Assembly (NCBI RefSeq): GCF_003308995.1
Contig: NZ_QFFJ01000002.1
Location: 1,364,001-1,428,000 of the forward strand
Length of the DNA: 64,000 nucleotides
Direction: 5' to 3'
Source of the DNA: Chitinophaga flava
GTDB lineage: Bacteria > Bacteroidota > Bacteroidia > Chitinophagales > Chitinophagaceae
The position numbers and the translations under genes are program-made. Below the pieces are notes generated by a model, which worked only from the letters and a program-made list of their open reading frames with translations, searched no databases and was not told the DNA's origin. Shown in pieces: positions 1-9,087 of this stretch (its first letter is position 1; each line of letters opens with the position of its first letter).

Positions 1-3000
1 GTCCGCAATGAACAGCTGGATAAGGTACTGGAAGCCGCTTTCAAAGGACAGCGGGTATATTACAACATCACCAACGGTACCCTCGTAATCCGCTACAAGC
101 CTGCGCTGGAGCAAATTACCACGCAGGCAGTCCAACAGCCTCCGATCACCGGTACTATTACCGATGAAGACGGTCTGCCGCTTTCGCACGCTACCATACA
201 GGAGGTAGGCACCACCCGTGGTACCTACACCAACGATAAAGGGTTCTTCTCTTTCCCGGTTACCGAAGCTTCCATTCTCCGTATTTCATATGTGGGCATG
301 GACCCTGTTACGATGCCCGTGAATAAAAGGAGAGAGCTGAAAGTATCCCTTAAAAGAACTGCAGCCACGAAAGAAGTAGTGGTAACGGGTATGGTTACAC
401 GTAACAAGGAAAGTTTTACCGGTGCGGTAGCCACCTTTACCGGCGCCGAACTGAAAGCCATCGGTAATCAGAACATCGTACAGAGCCTGAAAACCCTGGA
501 CCCTTCCTTTATCATCGTGGAAAATAATACGCTGGGCTCCAATCCCAACGCCATGCCTAACATCGAAGTAAGAGGTAAAACCAGCATCTCTACCTCCGAC
601 GTAAAAGACCAGTTCGGACAGGATCCTAACCTGCCCCTCTTTATCCTCGATGGTTTCGAAACACAGCTGCGTAACATCATCGATCTGGATATGAACCGCG
701 TGGAATCCATCACCATCCTCAAAGATGCTGCTTCTACAGCCATGTACGGCGCCCGCGCTGCCAACGGCGTAGTAGTAGTGGAAACCCGCAAACCCAAACA
801 GGGGGAGCTGCAGGTATACTACAACGGCGACTTCCGCGCTGAAATCCCCGACCTGCGCAGCTACAATCTCATGAACGCCCGCGAAAAGCTGCAGTTTGAA
901 GTGCTCTCCGGAAGATATACCAAAACCAGCCAGCAGCTGGCCATAGACCAGCTGGAGCTGGATAGCATCTATAGTGCACACCGTGCCCTCGTAGAGCAGG
1001 GGGTGAATACCTATTGGCTGAATGAACCGCTGCACGTGGGTTTTACACAAGGGCATTCCGTATATGCTGGTGGTGGGGATGAGCAACTACGTTATGGCGT
1101 AGGCGTTAACTACAAAAAAATCAGCGGCGCCATGAAAGGCTCCGGAAGGGATGCCTGGGGTGGTACCATAGATCTTACCTATCGTAAAGGAAGATTTAAT
1201 ATCAGCAATAAACTCAGCGTTTCAGGATATACTGCCAAAGAATCTCCTTATGGCTCTTTCTCTAAGTATGCAGCCGCGAGTCCCTATTTCCCTAAAAGAA
1301 ATCCGGATGGCTCCATCAGTAAATACCTTGACCACCCCACCGGCGATACTTTAAGTAAAACGATCAATGTGGTCAATCCTTTGTATGATGGTACCCTCAA
1401 TAATTTTGATAACACTAAAAATATGGGAGTGCAGAACAATCTGCAGATGATCTGGACATTTAACTCCTTCCTTCGTTTACAGGGTAATCTGCAACTCAGC
1501 AAGGACAATACTTCCAGAGAAAATTTTCTTTCTCCCCTTAACAGTCAGTTCGATAACAGCAGCATCTATGAAAAAGGTGTTTATAACAATACCAAAACAG
1601 ATGCCTTCAGTTATCAGGGAAATCTGATGCTTACTTATGCCCGTGTGATACAACAGCATTCCATCACTGGCAACTTCCGTACAGAAGCGCAGGAATCTTC
1701 TACCCGTGGCTACCGCACTGCAGCACAGGGGTTCCCGGAAAGCAGCAACGGCAACCCTGCCTTTGCTTTTTCCTATCAGACGAACAGCCGCCCTGGTGTG
1801 ACTATCGATAAATACAGGCGTATCAATGCCCTGGCCAGTGTCAACTACATGTATGACGGACGGTATATGGCTGACTTCACATACAGGATAGATGGTTCTA
1901 CCGCTTTCGGCAGCAACCGTAAATTTTCTCCTTTCTGGTCAGTAGGTATTGGCTGGAACCTGCATCAGGAGGAATTCTTTCAGACTATCAAATGGGTAAA
2001 CCGTCTGAAGCTCCGCGCAGATATCGGCAGTTCTGGTAATCAGAACTTCAGCAGTTTCTCCTCCACTGATCTTTATCAGTATTATCAGCTGATCAATCCA
2101 TTTGGCCAGGGCGCTGCCCTTACCACCATGGGAAACCCGGACCTCAAATGGCAGAACACCCTGAATGCCAACGCCGGAGCGGATATCACACTGCTGGGTA
2201 ATCGCCTGAATATCACTTTTAACGCTTACGATAAAAAAACAGATCCGCTAATCGTGATCCTCACTTTGCCTTCTTCTACAGGAGTGAGTGGCTTCCCTGC
2301 CAACCTCGGCATCATGGATACACGAGGTATAGAAGCATTGGTGAACTATGCAGTCATCTACAAACCCAAACAAAGGATTATCTGGAAGCTGGGATATACC
2401 GGCAGCATGGTGCGCAGCAGGTATGAAGGCTTTAATAACGGATTGGCTGGCCTCAACAAACAACAGCAGGATGCCAAGTCACTGCAGCGTTTTTATGATG
2501 GCCGTAGTCCGGATGATATATGGGCAGTGCCTTCCCTCGGCATCGATCCTGCCTCAGGTATGGAAGTGCTGGTGAAAAAGAACGGGACCCACACTTTTGT
2601 ATATAACACCGATGATATTGCCGTAGTAGGAAACTCCCGGCCTAAAATGGAAGGCGTGATCAGCAGCAATTTTACCTGGAAGGCTTTTAATCTGGGTATC
2701 AACCTGCGTTATCGCTGGGGCGGCGATGTATTTAATACAGCGCTCTTTAATAAAGTAGAAAACATCAGCAGGGGAGCGTTGGCCTACAACCAGGACAGGC
2801 GCGCACTCTACGACCGCTGGAAAAATCCGGGTGATGTGGCGCAGTTTAAAGGCATCTCCATCACAGAACAATCACAGATGTCTTCCCGCTTTGTTCAGCG
2901 TGAAAACACCATCACCGGCGAATCTGTGAACGTGGGCTATGAAATGCTGAATCAGCCATGGATACGCCGTGCAGGTATGCAAAGTCTCCGCTTCAATGCC

Positions 3001-3102
3001 TATCTCAACGACATCTTCAGGCTCTCTACCGTCCGCGCAGAAAGAGGTACCGACTATCCCTTTACCAATGCCGTGGCTTTCAGCGTTAGCGCTTCCTTTT
3101 AA
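1..3102 (+). CDS. SusC/RagA-family TonB-dependent outer membrane receptor, 5' truncated by the window edge
   Basis: Outer-membrane active importer of the SusC type, which binds large oligosaccharides or peptides with a SusD lid and is energised by TonB. The reading frame is open from base 1. The first codons encode the end of an STN (secretin/TonB short N-terminal) domain, LDKVLEAAFKGQ. Next comes a carboxypeptidase-like regulatory beta domain (ITGTITDEDGLPLSHATI), then a plug with PLFILDGFE and the SusC signature SITILKDAASTAMYGARAANGV, then about 700 residues of barrel ending in Phe (VSASF). An STN domain usually indicates signalling to a FecI-type sigma and FecR anti-sigma pair, whose genes would lie upstream, outside the window. 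The susD partner starts 18 bp downstream. The substrate cannot be told from this sequence. The internal ATG at 292 is not the start. Confidence 0.95.
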   Translation, partial: VRNEQLDKVLEAAFKGQRVYYNITNGTLVIRYKPALEQITTQAVQQPPITGTITDEDGLPLSHATIQEVGTTRGTYTNDKGFFSFPVTEASILRISYVGMDPVTMPVNKRRELKVSLKRTAATKEVVVTGMVTRNKESFTGAVATFTGAELKAIGNQNIVQSLKTLDPSFIIVENNTLGSNPNAMPNIEVRGKTSISTSDVKDQFGQDPNLPLFILDGFETQLRNIIDLDMNRVESITILKDAASTAMYGARAANGVVVVETRKPKQGELQVYYNGDFRAEIPDLRSYNLMNAREKLQFEVLSGRYTKTSQQLAIDQLELDSIYSAHRALVEQGVNTYWLNEPLHVGFTQGHSVYAGGGDEQLRYGVGVNYKKISGAMKGSGRDAWGGTIDLTYRKGRFNISNKLSVSGYTAKESPYGSFSKYAAASPYFPKRNPDGSISKYLDHPTGDTLSKTINVVNPLYDGTLNNFDNTKNMGVQNNLQMIWTFNSFLRLQGNLQLSKDNTSRENFLSPLNSQFDNSSIYEKGVYNNTKTDAFSYQGNLMLTYARVIQQHSITGNFRTEAQESSTRGYRTAAQGFPESSNGNPAFAFSYQTNSRPGVTIDKYRRINALASVNYMYDGRYMADFTYRIDGSTAFGSNRKFSPFWSVGIGWNLHQEEFFQTIKWVNRLKLRADIGSSGNQNFSSFSSTDLYQYYQLINPFGQGAALTTMGNPDLKWQNTLNANAGADITLLGNRLNITFNAYDKKTDPLIVILTLPSSTGVSGFPANLGIMDTRGIEALVNYAVIYKPKQRIIWKLGYTGSMVRSRYEGFNNGLAGLNKQQQDAKSLQRFYDGRSPDDIWAVPSLGIDPASGMEVLVKKNGTHTFVYNTDDIAVVGNSRPKMEGVISSNFTWKAFNLGINLRYRWGGDVFNTALFNKVENISRGALAYNQDRRALYDRWKNPGDVAQFKGISITEQSQMSSRFVQRENTITGESVNVGYEMLNQPWIRRAGMQSLRFNAYLNDIFRLSTVRAERGTDYPFTNAVAFSVSASF

Positions 3103-3120
3103 TGCTTCAAAATTGATTAC

Positions 3121-4542
3121 ATGAAAAAGATCTATTACTGCTTCTTCTTGTTGACCGCTATGCTGGCATCCTGCAATAAATACCTGGATGTGAAACCGGA
3201 AGACAAGTTCACCGAAGATCAGCTGTATAGTACCGAAGCGGGATTTAATACCGCGCTGAATGGTATATATCTGGGACTGGCCGCCAACAATCTGTACGGC
3301 TCAGAGCTTACGCTCAGCACCGTGGAAGTGCTGGCACAACGTTTTAATGTAAGTGGAGAACATAACTATGTCAACTTTGCCAATTACAAATATGAAGAAG
3401 CCAATGTGAAGTCCAGGTTCGATGGTATCTGGACTGCCGCTTACAAGCAGATCCTGAATATCAACAAAGTGATGGCTGCCCTGGACAAGCACAAAGGAGT
3501 GGTATCTGAACAAAAGGCCAGCCTGATTAAAGGGGAGTGTATCGGACTGAGAGCGATGATCCATTTTGATATGCTCCGCCTGTTCGGACCGGTGTATGCT
3601 ACCGGCAAAAACCTGTCATCTATTCCCTATAATAAAACAACGACTGTCCTGCCGCAGCCATTATTGCCCGCAGCCAATATCATTGACACCGTGCTCAACG
3701 ACCTTGCTGCCGCACAGCAGTATCTGAGCGCTGATCCTGTGATCAGCAAAGGAGTAGAAGAGTTTGTGGCAGATGGAAATGACTGGTATCGTAAAAGAAA
3801 TGTCCGCTTTAATTATTATGCGGTGAAGGCGCTGAAAGCCCGCGTATTGTTATACAGTGGCAACAAACCGTCCGCCCTGGCTGCTGCAGAGGAAGTGATC
3901 AGGGAAGCAGGGAAGTGGTTTCCATGGGTAATGCCTGCAGATATCAATTCGGAACTGGTAAATCCCAACAGGATCTGTTCTCCCGAAATATTTTTCGCGT
4001 TGTATAACCCCGACCTCTATACGAATCAGAAAAACATATATGCCTCAGCGTTAAAGCCACAGAATATCTTGGCTCCGGCCGGCGATAAGCTGACAGCTGT
4101 TTTCGAAGGGCTGGAAGGAGATTATCGGTATAAATCTTCCTGGATAATGCCTTCCAGCGGGGGTAAAACCTACCGTACTTTTTTTAAGTATGAAGATGTG
4201 CTGGATACCAAAAAATCATTTCGTTTTCTGCAGCCGCTGATCAGAATCTCCGAGATGTATTATATCGCTGCAGAATGTACTGCTGATAAAAACATGGCAC
4301 TGCAATACCTGAATACGGTCAGGAATGCCCGGGGGCTGCAGAATCTTTCCACCAATGCGGATGTGGTTACCGAAACAACCAAGGAATACCGTAAGGAGTT
4401 TTTCGGAGAAGGTCAGCTTTTCTTCTACTATAAACGAATCATGACACCCAAACTGGTAAACGGTGCAGCCACTGCCAATGATATTGTGCCAAACTACGTT
4501 GTTCCGTTGCCGTTATCTGAAACCAACCAGCGTTCAAACTAA
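3121..4542 (+). CDS. SusD/RagB-family nutrient-binding outer membrane lipoprotein
   Basis: Surface lipoprotein that forms the lid of the SusC channel and captures substrate. It starts with a lipoprotein signal peptide with lipobox LASC (Cys18). The family opening NKYLDVKPEDKF follows, then STEAGFNTALNGIY and the helical TPR-like core (IKGECIGLRAMIHFDMLRLFG). The C-terminal region has the usual RISEMYYIAAE and LNTVRNARGL elements and a short NPLPLSE-like end (VPLPLSETNQR). At 473 residues it is of normal size for the family. It is cotranscribed with the preceding receptor (18 bp gap) and followed after 14 bp by a DUF4843 lipoprotein. Confidence 0.95.
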   Translation: MKKIYYCFFLLTAMLASCNKYLDVKPEDKFTEDQLYSTEAGFNTALNGIYLGLAANNLYGSELTLSTVEVLAQRFNVSGEHNYVNFANYKYEEANVKSRFDGIWTAAYKQILNINKVMAALDKHKGVVSEQKASLIKGECIGLRAMIHFDMLRLFGPVYATGKNLSSIPYNKTTTVLPQPLLPAANIIDTVLNDLAAAQQYLSADPVISKGVEEFVADGNDWYRKRNVRFNYYAVKALKARVLLYSGNKPSALAAAEEVIREAGKWFPWVMPADINSELVNPNRICSPEIFFALYNPDLYTNQKNIYASALKPQNILAPAGDKLTAVFEGLEGDYRYKSSWIMPSSGGKTYRTFFKYEDVLDTKKSFRFLQPLIRISEMYYIAAECTADKNMALQYLNTVRNARGLQNLSTNADVVTETTKEYRKEFFGEGQLFFYYKRIMTPKLVNGAATANDIVPNYVVPLPLSETNQRSN

Positions 4543-4556
4543 AAAGGGATCTGCAT

Positions 4557-5321
4557 ATGAAAGCTATTCATTACCTGCTGGGGGCTGTTGTACTGTATGC
4601 CCTGGCCGCCTGTAAAAAAGATACACTGGATACCTGGAAAGGTACTGATGATATCTATTTTGAAAATAGTATTGTGGAAGATGCCAAACGGCAGAAATCT
4701 GATAGCATCGATATTTTTTTCATCTTCGCGCCTGCGTCTACTACTGATTCGGTGCTGCGTATTCCGGTAAAAACAATGGGAGCCCCGGTGCCCTATGACC
4801 GTACGTTCAAAATAGGACTCGACTCTTCCACCGCTGTTGCAGGCAAACACTTCGATGCGCTGCCGGAGGCCTTTGTAATGCGGGCCAACAGAATAGTGGA
4901 CACTGTTCAGGTACGCCTGCACCGCACCCCTGATATGATCGCAGAAACTTTTGTGCTCATGCTCAATCTCAAGCCCAACGAGTATTTCACTACCTATATG
5001 GACCGTTTTATGCTGAACAACAGTGCCAATAGTTTCAGAAGATGTACCAGCCTGCGTATCCGGGTCAACGACGTGCTTTCCCGCCCCAAAACCTGGTGGG
5101 ATTACATGTTTAGCACTTTCAGCCGCAAAAAATTTCAACTGATCTGTTCTGTTACCGGATATGATCCTGCAAAGCTGGCAGGGCAACCACCCATTGCAGA
5201 CCTCTCTTTCCTGGGAAAAGTGACCCAGCGTTACCTGAAAGACCAGGCCAAAGCGGGCAATGTGATTTATGAAGATGATGGTAGCATCATGACGATGGGC
5301 GTGGGAGCCGGCAACATGTAA
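4557..5321 (+). CDS. DUF4843 domain-containing lipoprotein
   Basis: Small accessory lipoprotein of SusC/SusD loci. A signal peptide with lipobox LAAC (Cys19) is followed by KKDTLDTWKGTDDIYFEN, the typical DUF4843 opening (a 'Y-F' strand after the lipidated Cys). The remainder is predicted beta-rich (RIPVKTMGAPVPYDRTFKI, a Calx-beta-like pattern). It lies 14 bp after susD and before the PKD-like lipoprotein, an arrangement common in Bacteroidota. Its role is unknown and surface substrate binding is inferred from context. The family assignment is by pattern recognition only. Confidence 0.85.
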   Translation: MKAIHYLLGAVVLYALAACKKDTLDTWKGTDDIYFENSIVEDAKRQKSDSIDIFFIFAPASTTDSVLRIPVKTMGAPVPYDRTFKIGLDSSTAVAGKHFDALPEAFVMRANRIVDTVQVRLHRTPDMIAETFVLMLNLKPNEYFTTYMDRFMLNNSANSFRRCTSLRIRVNDVLSRPKTWWDYMFSTFSRKKFQLICSVTGYDPAKLAGQPPIADLSFLGKVTQRYLKDQAKAGNVIYEDDGSIMTMGVGAGNM

Positions 5322-5359
5322 AACAGGATTATTACCTCACCACTTTTTTGTTTGCAAGT

Positions 5360-6793
5360 ATGTATAAATACATTTTTCTTTTATTGTGCATGATAGCCAT
5401 GGCAGGCTGTTATAAGGATGAAGGCAATTACGATTACCAAGAAATAAATTCCGTTGAGATCAGTGGAATCGATAGCAGTTATGCCGTTATGCAGGGTGAT
5501 CCGCTGGTGATAAAGCCGGTATTATCCTTTACAAAAGATCAATCCGGGGATACCAGTAAATACAGCTATGAATGGCTGGCCATCGCAAAATATGGCGCAG
5601 GTCCCTATGGAGAACGTTTTCAGCTGGCTAACACCCGCAACCTCGATATTCATATTTATCTGGAACCTTCCAAAGATTATTATGTATACTACAGGGTTAT
5701 AGACAAGGCTACCGGAGTGACTTTTAAATACCGTTTTATGCTTACCGTTTCCATTATGACCTCCAAGGGTATGCTGATATTGAGTGAGGTAAACGGGAAA
5801 GCACGGCTGGACATGTTGTCAGAATATCCGAAGAAATACACTATGTACACAGATGTGCTCACTATGCTGGGATCGCAGGTGCCCAGGGATGGAGCGCCGA
5901 TTGAAATGGGAGTGGTGTCTACAGGTTATTACCTTACTACCACGGCCGGTACGCATAAGATCAATACCTCCAATTTTGGATGGCAACCGGCCAACAGTAT
6001 CGCTTACGAGTTTCAGACCAATATGCCCGACAATATGGTGGCAGAGCGTCTTATTTCGTATAGTGGCGGTGCGCTGTGTTTATCTGATGGCAACCTCTAT
6101 GTATATTACCAGGTTTCCAGCATCCGCTACAATGTACCGGTCAACTACATCGGTAGTGAAGGGAAGTATTTCAAGGTGTCGAAACACATATCAGTAGGCA
6201 GTTCTATCATGCCTACCATCCTTTATGATGAAACCAACCATCGTTTCATCCGGTATCAGGCGCCCAATGCGGAAAGTAACTATATGCCCGACGGAGGCAC
6301 GCTCTTTAACTATCAGGACCCGACCAAAGATCTGCTGTACATGACCTGGAACAACTATAACAACGGTATGACCTTCGCATTGCTGAAAGACAGGGCTACG
6401 CAGCAGGTGATGCTGGCCCGCATGAATGTGACCAATACCTTGCTGTTACAGAACAGTTATGGGCAGGTAGTGGCGCCGGATATTGAGAAGGCTACCCAGT
6501 TTGCAGTTGATCCTGTCAATGGCTACCTCTTCTACAGTGTGGGAGGTCGTTTATATGAATACGATCAGTCGCTGAAAACAACGAAGGTAATGCTGGACAG
6601 GCCGGGTGAAGTGATTTCCTTGCTGCGCAGCACATCTGATGGCCTGGTAGTATGTTATTATAAACAGGCGGGTCCGGCAGAAACAGGTGGCACCTGGGAG
6701 AAATACACTGTACCGCCGATCAATGGTGATCTGCAGCTGAAAGAGTCTTACGGCGGTTTTGGGAGGATCGTGAGTTACGCCAATAAGTCCTGA
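5360..6793 (+). CDS. PKD-like family surface lipoprotein
   Basis: The protein has about 477 residues, with signal peptide and lipobox AMAGC (Cys17), followed by YKDEGNYDYQEINSVEI, which is characteristic of the PKD-like lipoproteins encoded after DUF4843 genes. An Ig-like PKD segment occupies about residues 30-130 (SYEWLAI, YYRVIDKATG). The rest has repeated strands compatible with a beta-propeller (VDPVNGYLFYSVGGRLYEYD). The ATG at 5360 is preferred over the upstream in-frame TTG at 5348, because the ATG places the basic-hydrophobic signal peptide at the very N terminus. This is the fourth gene of the uptake operon and is followed by a strong terminator hairpin. Specificity is unknown. Confidence 0.8.
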   Translation: MYKYIFLLLCMIAMAGCYKDEGNYDYQEINSVEISGIDSSYAVMQGDPLVIKPVLSFTKDQSGDTSKYSYEWLAIAKYGAGPYGERFQLANTRNLDIHIYLEPSKDYYVYYRVIDKATGVTFKYRFMLTVSIMTSKGMLILSEVNGKARLDMLSEYPKKYTMYTDVLTMLGSQVPRDGAPIEMGVVSTGYYLTTTAGTHKINTSNFGWQPANSIAYEFQTNMPDNMVAERLISYSGGALCLSDGNLYVYYQVSSIRYNVPVNYIGSEGKYFKVSKHISVGSSIMPTILYDETNHRFIRYQAPNAESNYMPDGGTLFNYQDPTKDLLYMTWNNYNNGMTFALLKDRATQQVMLARMNVTNTLLLQNSYGQVVAPDIEKATQFAVDPVNGYLFYSVGGRLYEYDQSLKTTKVMLDRPGEVISLLRSTSDGLVVCYYKQAGPAETGGTWEKYTVPPINGDLQLKESYGGFGRIVSYANKS

Positions 6794-6820
6794 TTCTTTT
6801 TCATAAAGGCGTAAAAGCAG

Positions 6821-6867
6821 CAAAGACGCAAAGGTGCTTCGATGAAGTCCTTTGCGTCTTTGTTTTT
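6821..6867. terminator. Bidirectional hairpin terminator between convergent genes
   Basis: Perfect 14-bp inverted repeat (CAAAGACGCAAAGG at 6821-6834 and its complement at 6849-6862) followed by a T-rich run on the plus strand. It separates the convergent uptake operon and dcd. Confidence 0.85.
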
Positions 6868-6883
6868 AGGCAATGATGCCTGA

Positions 6884-7420
6884 TTAAAAGTCGTTGCGCC
6901 ACATCATGCTTTCCACTGGTTTGATGGTGCGGCTATTGTATTTGGCGTTGCCTTTTTTGTTATACATCGTTTCCACTTCGCCTTCCACTACAAAATAGAT
7001 CAGCTGGCCGATGGGCATACCGGCGTAAATCCTTACGGGCTGTGCGCAGGATATCTCCAGGGTCCAGGTGTTGCAGAAGCCTACATCGCCTTTGCCGGCG
7101 GTAGCGTGGATGTCTATACCGAGGCGGCCCGTGCTGGACTTGCCTTCCAGGAAAGGTACGTGTGCATGGGTTTCAGTGTATTCTTCCGTTACACCCAGAT
7201 AAAGGGTACCGGGTTGCAGCACATAACCTTCTTCCGGTATTTCGAAATGCTCGATTTCATTGTGTTTGCGTGCGTCCAGAATTCGATCTTTGTAGGTGGC
7301 GAGATATTTGCCAAGGTGCACGTCATAAGAGTTGGTACCAAGATACTTCCGGTCAAAAGGCGAAATAATAATAGTGCCTTTTTCAATTTCTTCCAATATC
7401 CGTTTGTCTGACAGGATCAT
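6884..7420 (-). CDS. dcd: dCTP deaminase
   Basis: Cytosolic enzyme converting dCTP to dUTP plus ammonia, feeding dTMP synthesis. The 178-residue protein starts MILSDKRILEEIEKG. It carries the family core FLEGKSSTGRLGIDIHATAG followed by GDVGF and the strand TLEIS, which holds the catalytic Glu region, and it ends with the usual flexible tail. The size is typical for Bacteroidota Dcd. It is transcribed alone, with neighbours convergent (left) and divergent (right). A dUTPase-fold bifunctional enzyme cannot be fully excluded, but the start and core match Dcd best. Confidence 0.93.
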   Translation of the reverse strand: MILSDKRILEEIEKGTIIISPFDRKYLGTNSYDVHLGKYLATYKDRILDARKHNEIEHFEIPEEGYVLQPGTLYLGVTEEYTETHAHVPFLEGKSSTGRLGIDIHATAGKGDVGFCNTWTLEISCAQPVRIYAGMPIGQLIYFVVEGEVETMYNKKGNAKYNSRTIKPVESMMWRNDF

Positions 7421-7527
7421 GTTAGCTGTTTTAGTAGTAGCATAAAAGCTTCAGGCATTTTATAAAGGTGCGTTAAAAGCGAAACCTTTTCTTTTATTTA
7501 TGCTTTTTTGCTTTAATTTGGCAAGAT

Positions 7528-8148
7528 ATGCCATTAATACGTACCATACAAATTGATCCGGAAACCAGGTTGGGCGTGTGGAGCATCGAAGAGCCGGAAA
7601 GTTTCTTCCGGGAGCGGGTTAATATCAGCCCCGAGATCCATCACCCACACAAGAGATTACAACATTTTGCAGGCAGATATCTGCTGGTAACGCTTTTCCC
7701 TGAATTCCCCATAGAAAAGATTCAGATATCAGGGTCCCGTAAGCCGGTGCTGACCTGCGACAGCTATCATTTTTCCATCTCCCACTGTGGAGATCATGTG
7801 GCAGCTATCGTGAGCACCAAAGCGGCTGTAGGGATAGATATAGAAGAAGTGAAAGATAAGATAGAGAAGGTTTCTCATAAGTTCCTGTCTCCTGATGAAC
7901 GGGATTTTATTGATCCCACACATGCATTACCCCATAAAACCATCTGCTGGAGCGCTAAGGAAGCAATGTTTAAATGGTACGGGCTGGGAAGTGTTGATTT
8001 TAAAGAGAATCTGGTGCTGCAACCCTTTGTCTATCAGCCGATGGGCTTTATCAGCGCTAATTTTGTGAAGCCGGATTCAAATACCCGGTTATATTTGCAA
8101 TATATAATAGAGAATGGTCTGTGCCTGGCATGGACACATCCGGCGTGA
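7528..8148 (+). CDS. 4'-phosphopantetheinyl transferase superfamily protein
   Basis: Transfers the phosphopantetheine arm of CoA onto the serine of carrier proteins. The 206 residues include the two family signatures: GIDIEEV (Mg-binding Asp and Glu, about residues 110-116) and WSAKEAMFKWYG (about 149-160). It resembles the Sfp/HetI-like branch found once in many Bacteroidota rather than AcpS, which is near 125 residues. A TTAATTTG -7-like element ends only 7 bp before the ATG. It is followed 38 bp later by aroK. Confidence 0.88.
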   Translation: MPLIRTIQIDPETRLGVWSIEEPESFFRERVNISPEIHHPHKRLQHFAGRYLLVTLFPEFPIEKIQISGSRKPVLTCDSYHFSISHCGDHVAAIVSTKAAVGIDIEEVKDKIEKVSHKFLSPDERDFIDPTHALPHKTICWSAKEAMFKWYGLGSVDFKENLVLQPFVYQPMGFISANFVKPDSNTRLYLQYIIENGLCLAWTHPA

Positions 8149-8186
8149 GGAAAGGAATTTTACTAACTGTTGCGTTATTTTGACTT

Positions 8187-8690
8187 ATGAAAATATTCTT
8201 GCTCGGCTTCATGGGAGCCGGAAAATCCTATTGGGGCAAACAATTGGCGGATCACTGGCAGTTGCCCTACTATGATCTGGACGAAGTGATCGTAGAGGCG
8301 GAAGAAATGGCTATCAGCGATATCTTTGCCACCAAAGGCGAAGATTATTTCCGGGAAAAGGAGAGCTCGTTGCTGCGTGAACTGTCCCGGCAGGACAATT
8401 TTCTGATCTCCTGCGGCGGCGGCACGCCCTGCTTTCAGGATAACATGGACTTCATGAACGAACACGGCATCACCATCTGGATCAACCCATCCCTCGAAGC
8501 AATGGTGGAAAGGCTGCAGCGAAAAAAACATAAACGGCCGCTGATCCAGGACCTCGATGATGAAGACTTACTCGACTTTGTGGAAAAAAAGATGGCGGAA
8601 CGCAGACCATTTTATGAACAGTCCATGCATATAATTTCATCCGATAATATTTCATTGGATACCTTTACAAAAAATATCGAAAATGCATAA
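8187..8690 (+). CDS. aroK: Shikimate kinase
   Basis: Phosphorylates shikimate at O3 in the chorismate pathway, in the cytosol. The 167 residues carry the P-loop GFMGAGKS (residues 7-14), the shikimate-binding Asp in YDLDEVI, YFREKES (Arg), the Gly-rich CGGGTPC and the lid region KRPLIQD. All catalytic features are present. It is the first gene of a tight cluster: the downstream DUF423 gene overlaps its end by 8 bp. A TTATTTTG element ends 4 bp before the ATG, suggesting a nearly leaderless message. Confidence 0.95.
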   Translation: MKIFLLGFMGAGKSYWGKQLADHWQLPYYDLDEVIVEAEEMAISDIFATKGEDYFREKESSLLRELSRQDNFLISCGGGTPCFQDNMDFMNEHGITIWINPSLEAMVERLQRKKHKRPLIQDLDDEDLLDFVEKKMAERRPFYEQSMHIISSDNISLDTFTKNIENA

Positions 8691-9075
8691 AAGTTTTTTA
8701 GTATGGGCAGCTGCTTTGGGTGCACTGGCAGTGGTTTTAGGCGCTTTTGGCGCACATAAACTGAAAGAACTGGTACCCCCCGAAACAGTATCTACTTTCC
8801 AGACAGGCGTTACTTACCAGTTCTATCATGTATTCGCATTATTAGCTACCGGCATTCTCTTTGCTCATGTTCCGGGCACTCAACTGGAATGGGCCGGCAG
8901 ATGTTTTATCATCGGCATCTTCCTGTTCTCCGGTTCCCTCTATGCACTCACCATGCTCAAAGCCACTGGTAGTGTAGGGTTGAGAGGCATCGGTATTATC
9001 ACACCCATCGGAGGACTGGTGTTCATCGCAGGCTGGATTAGTCTGCTCATGGGAGTTTTGAAAATTAAAGCGTAA
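8683..9075 (+). CDS. DUF423 family inner membrane protein
   Basis: The protein has 130 residues with four hydrophobic segments and the family signature near the N terminus (LGAFGAHKLKE). GVTYQFYHVFALLATG and the C-terminal GIITPIGGLVFIAGW are also typical. The function of DUF423 proteins is unknown. Translation is probably coupled to aroK, as the ORFs overlap by 8 bp, and the next gene follows after 12 bp. Confidence 0.92.
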   Translation: MHKSFLVWAAALGALAVVLGAFGAHKLKELVPPETVSTFQTGVTYQFYHVFALLATGILFAHVPGTQLEWAGRCFIIGIFLFSGSLYALTMLKATGSVGLRGIGIITPIGGLVFIAGWISLLMGVLKIKA

Positions 9076-9087
9076 AGCAAATCATAT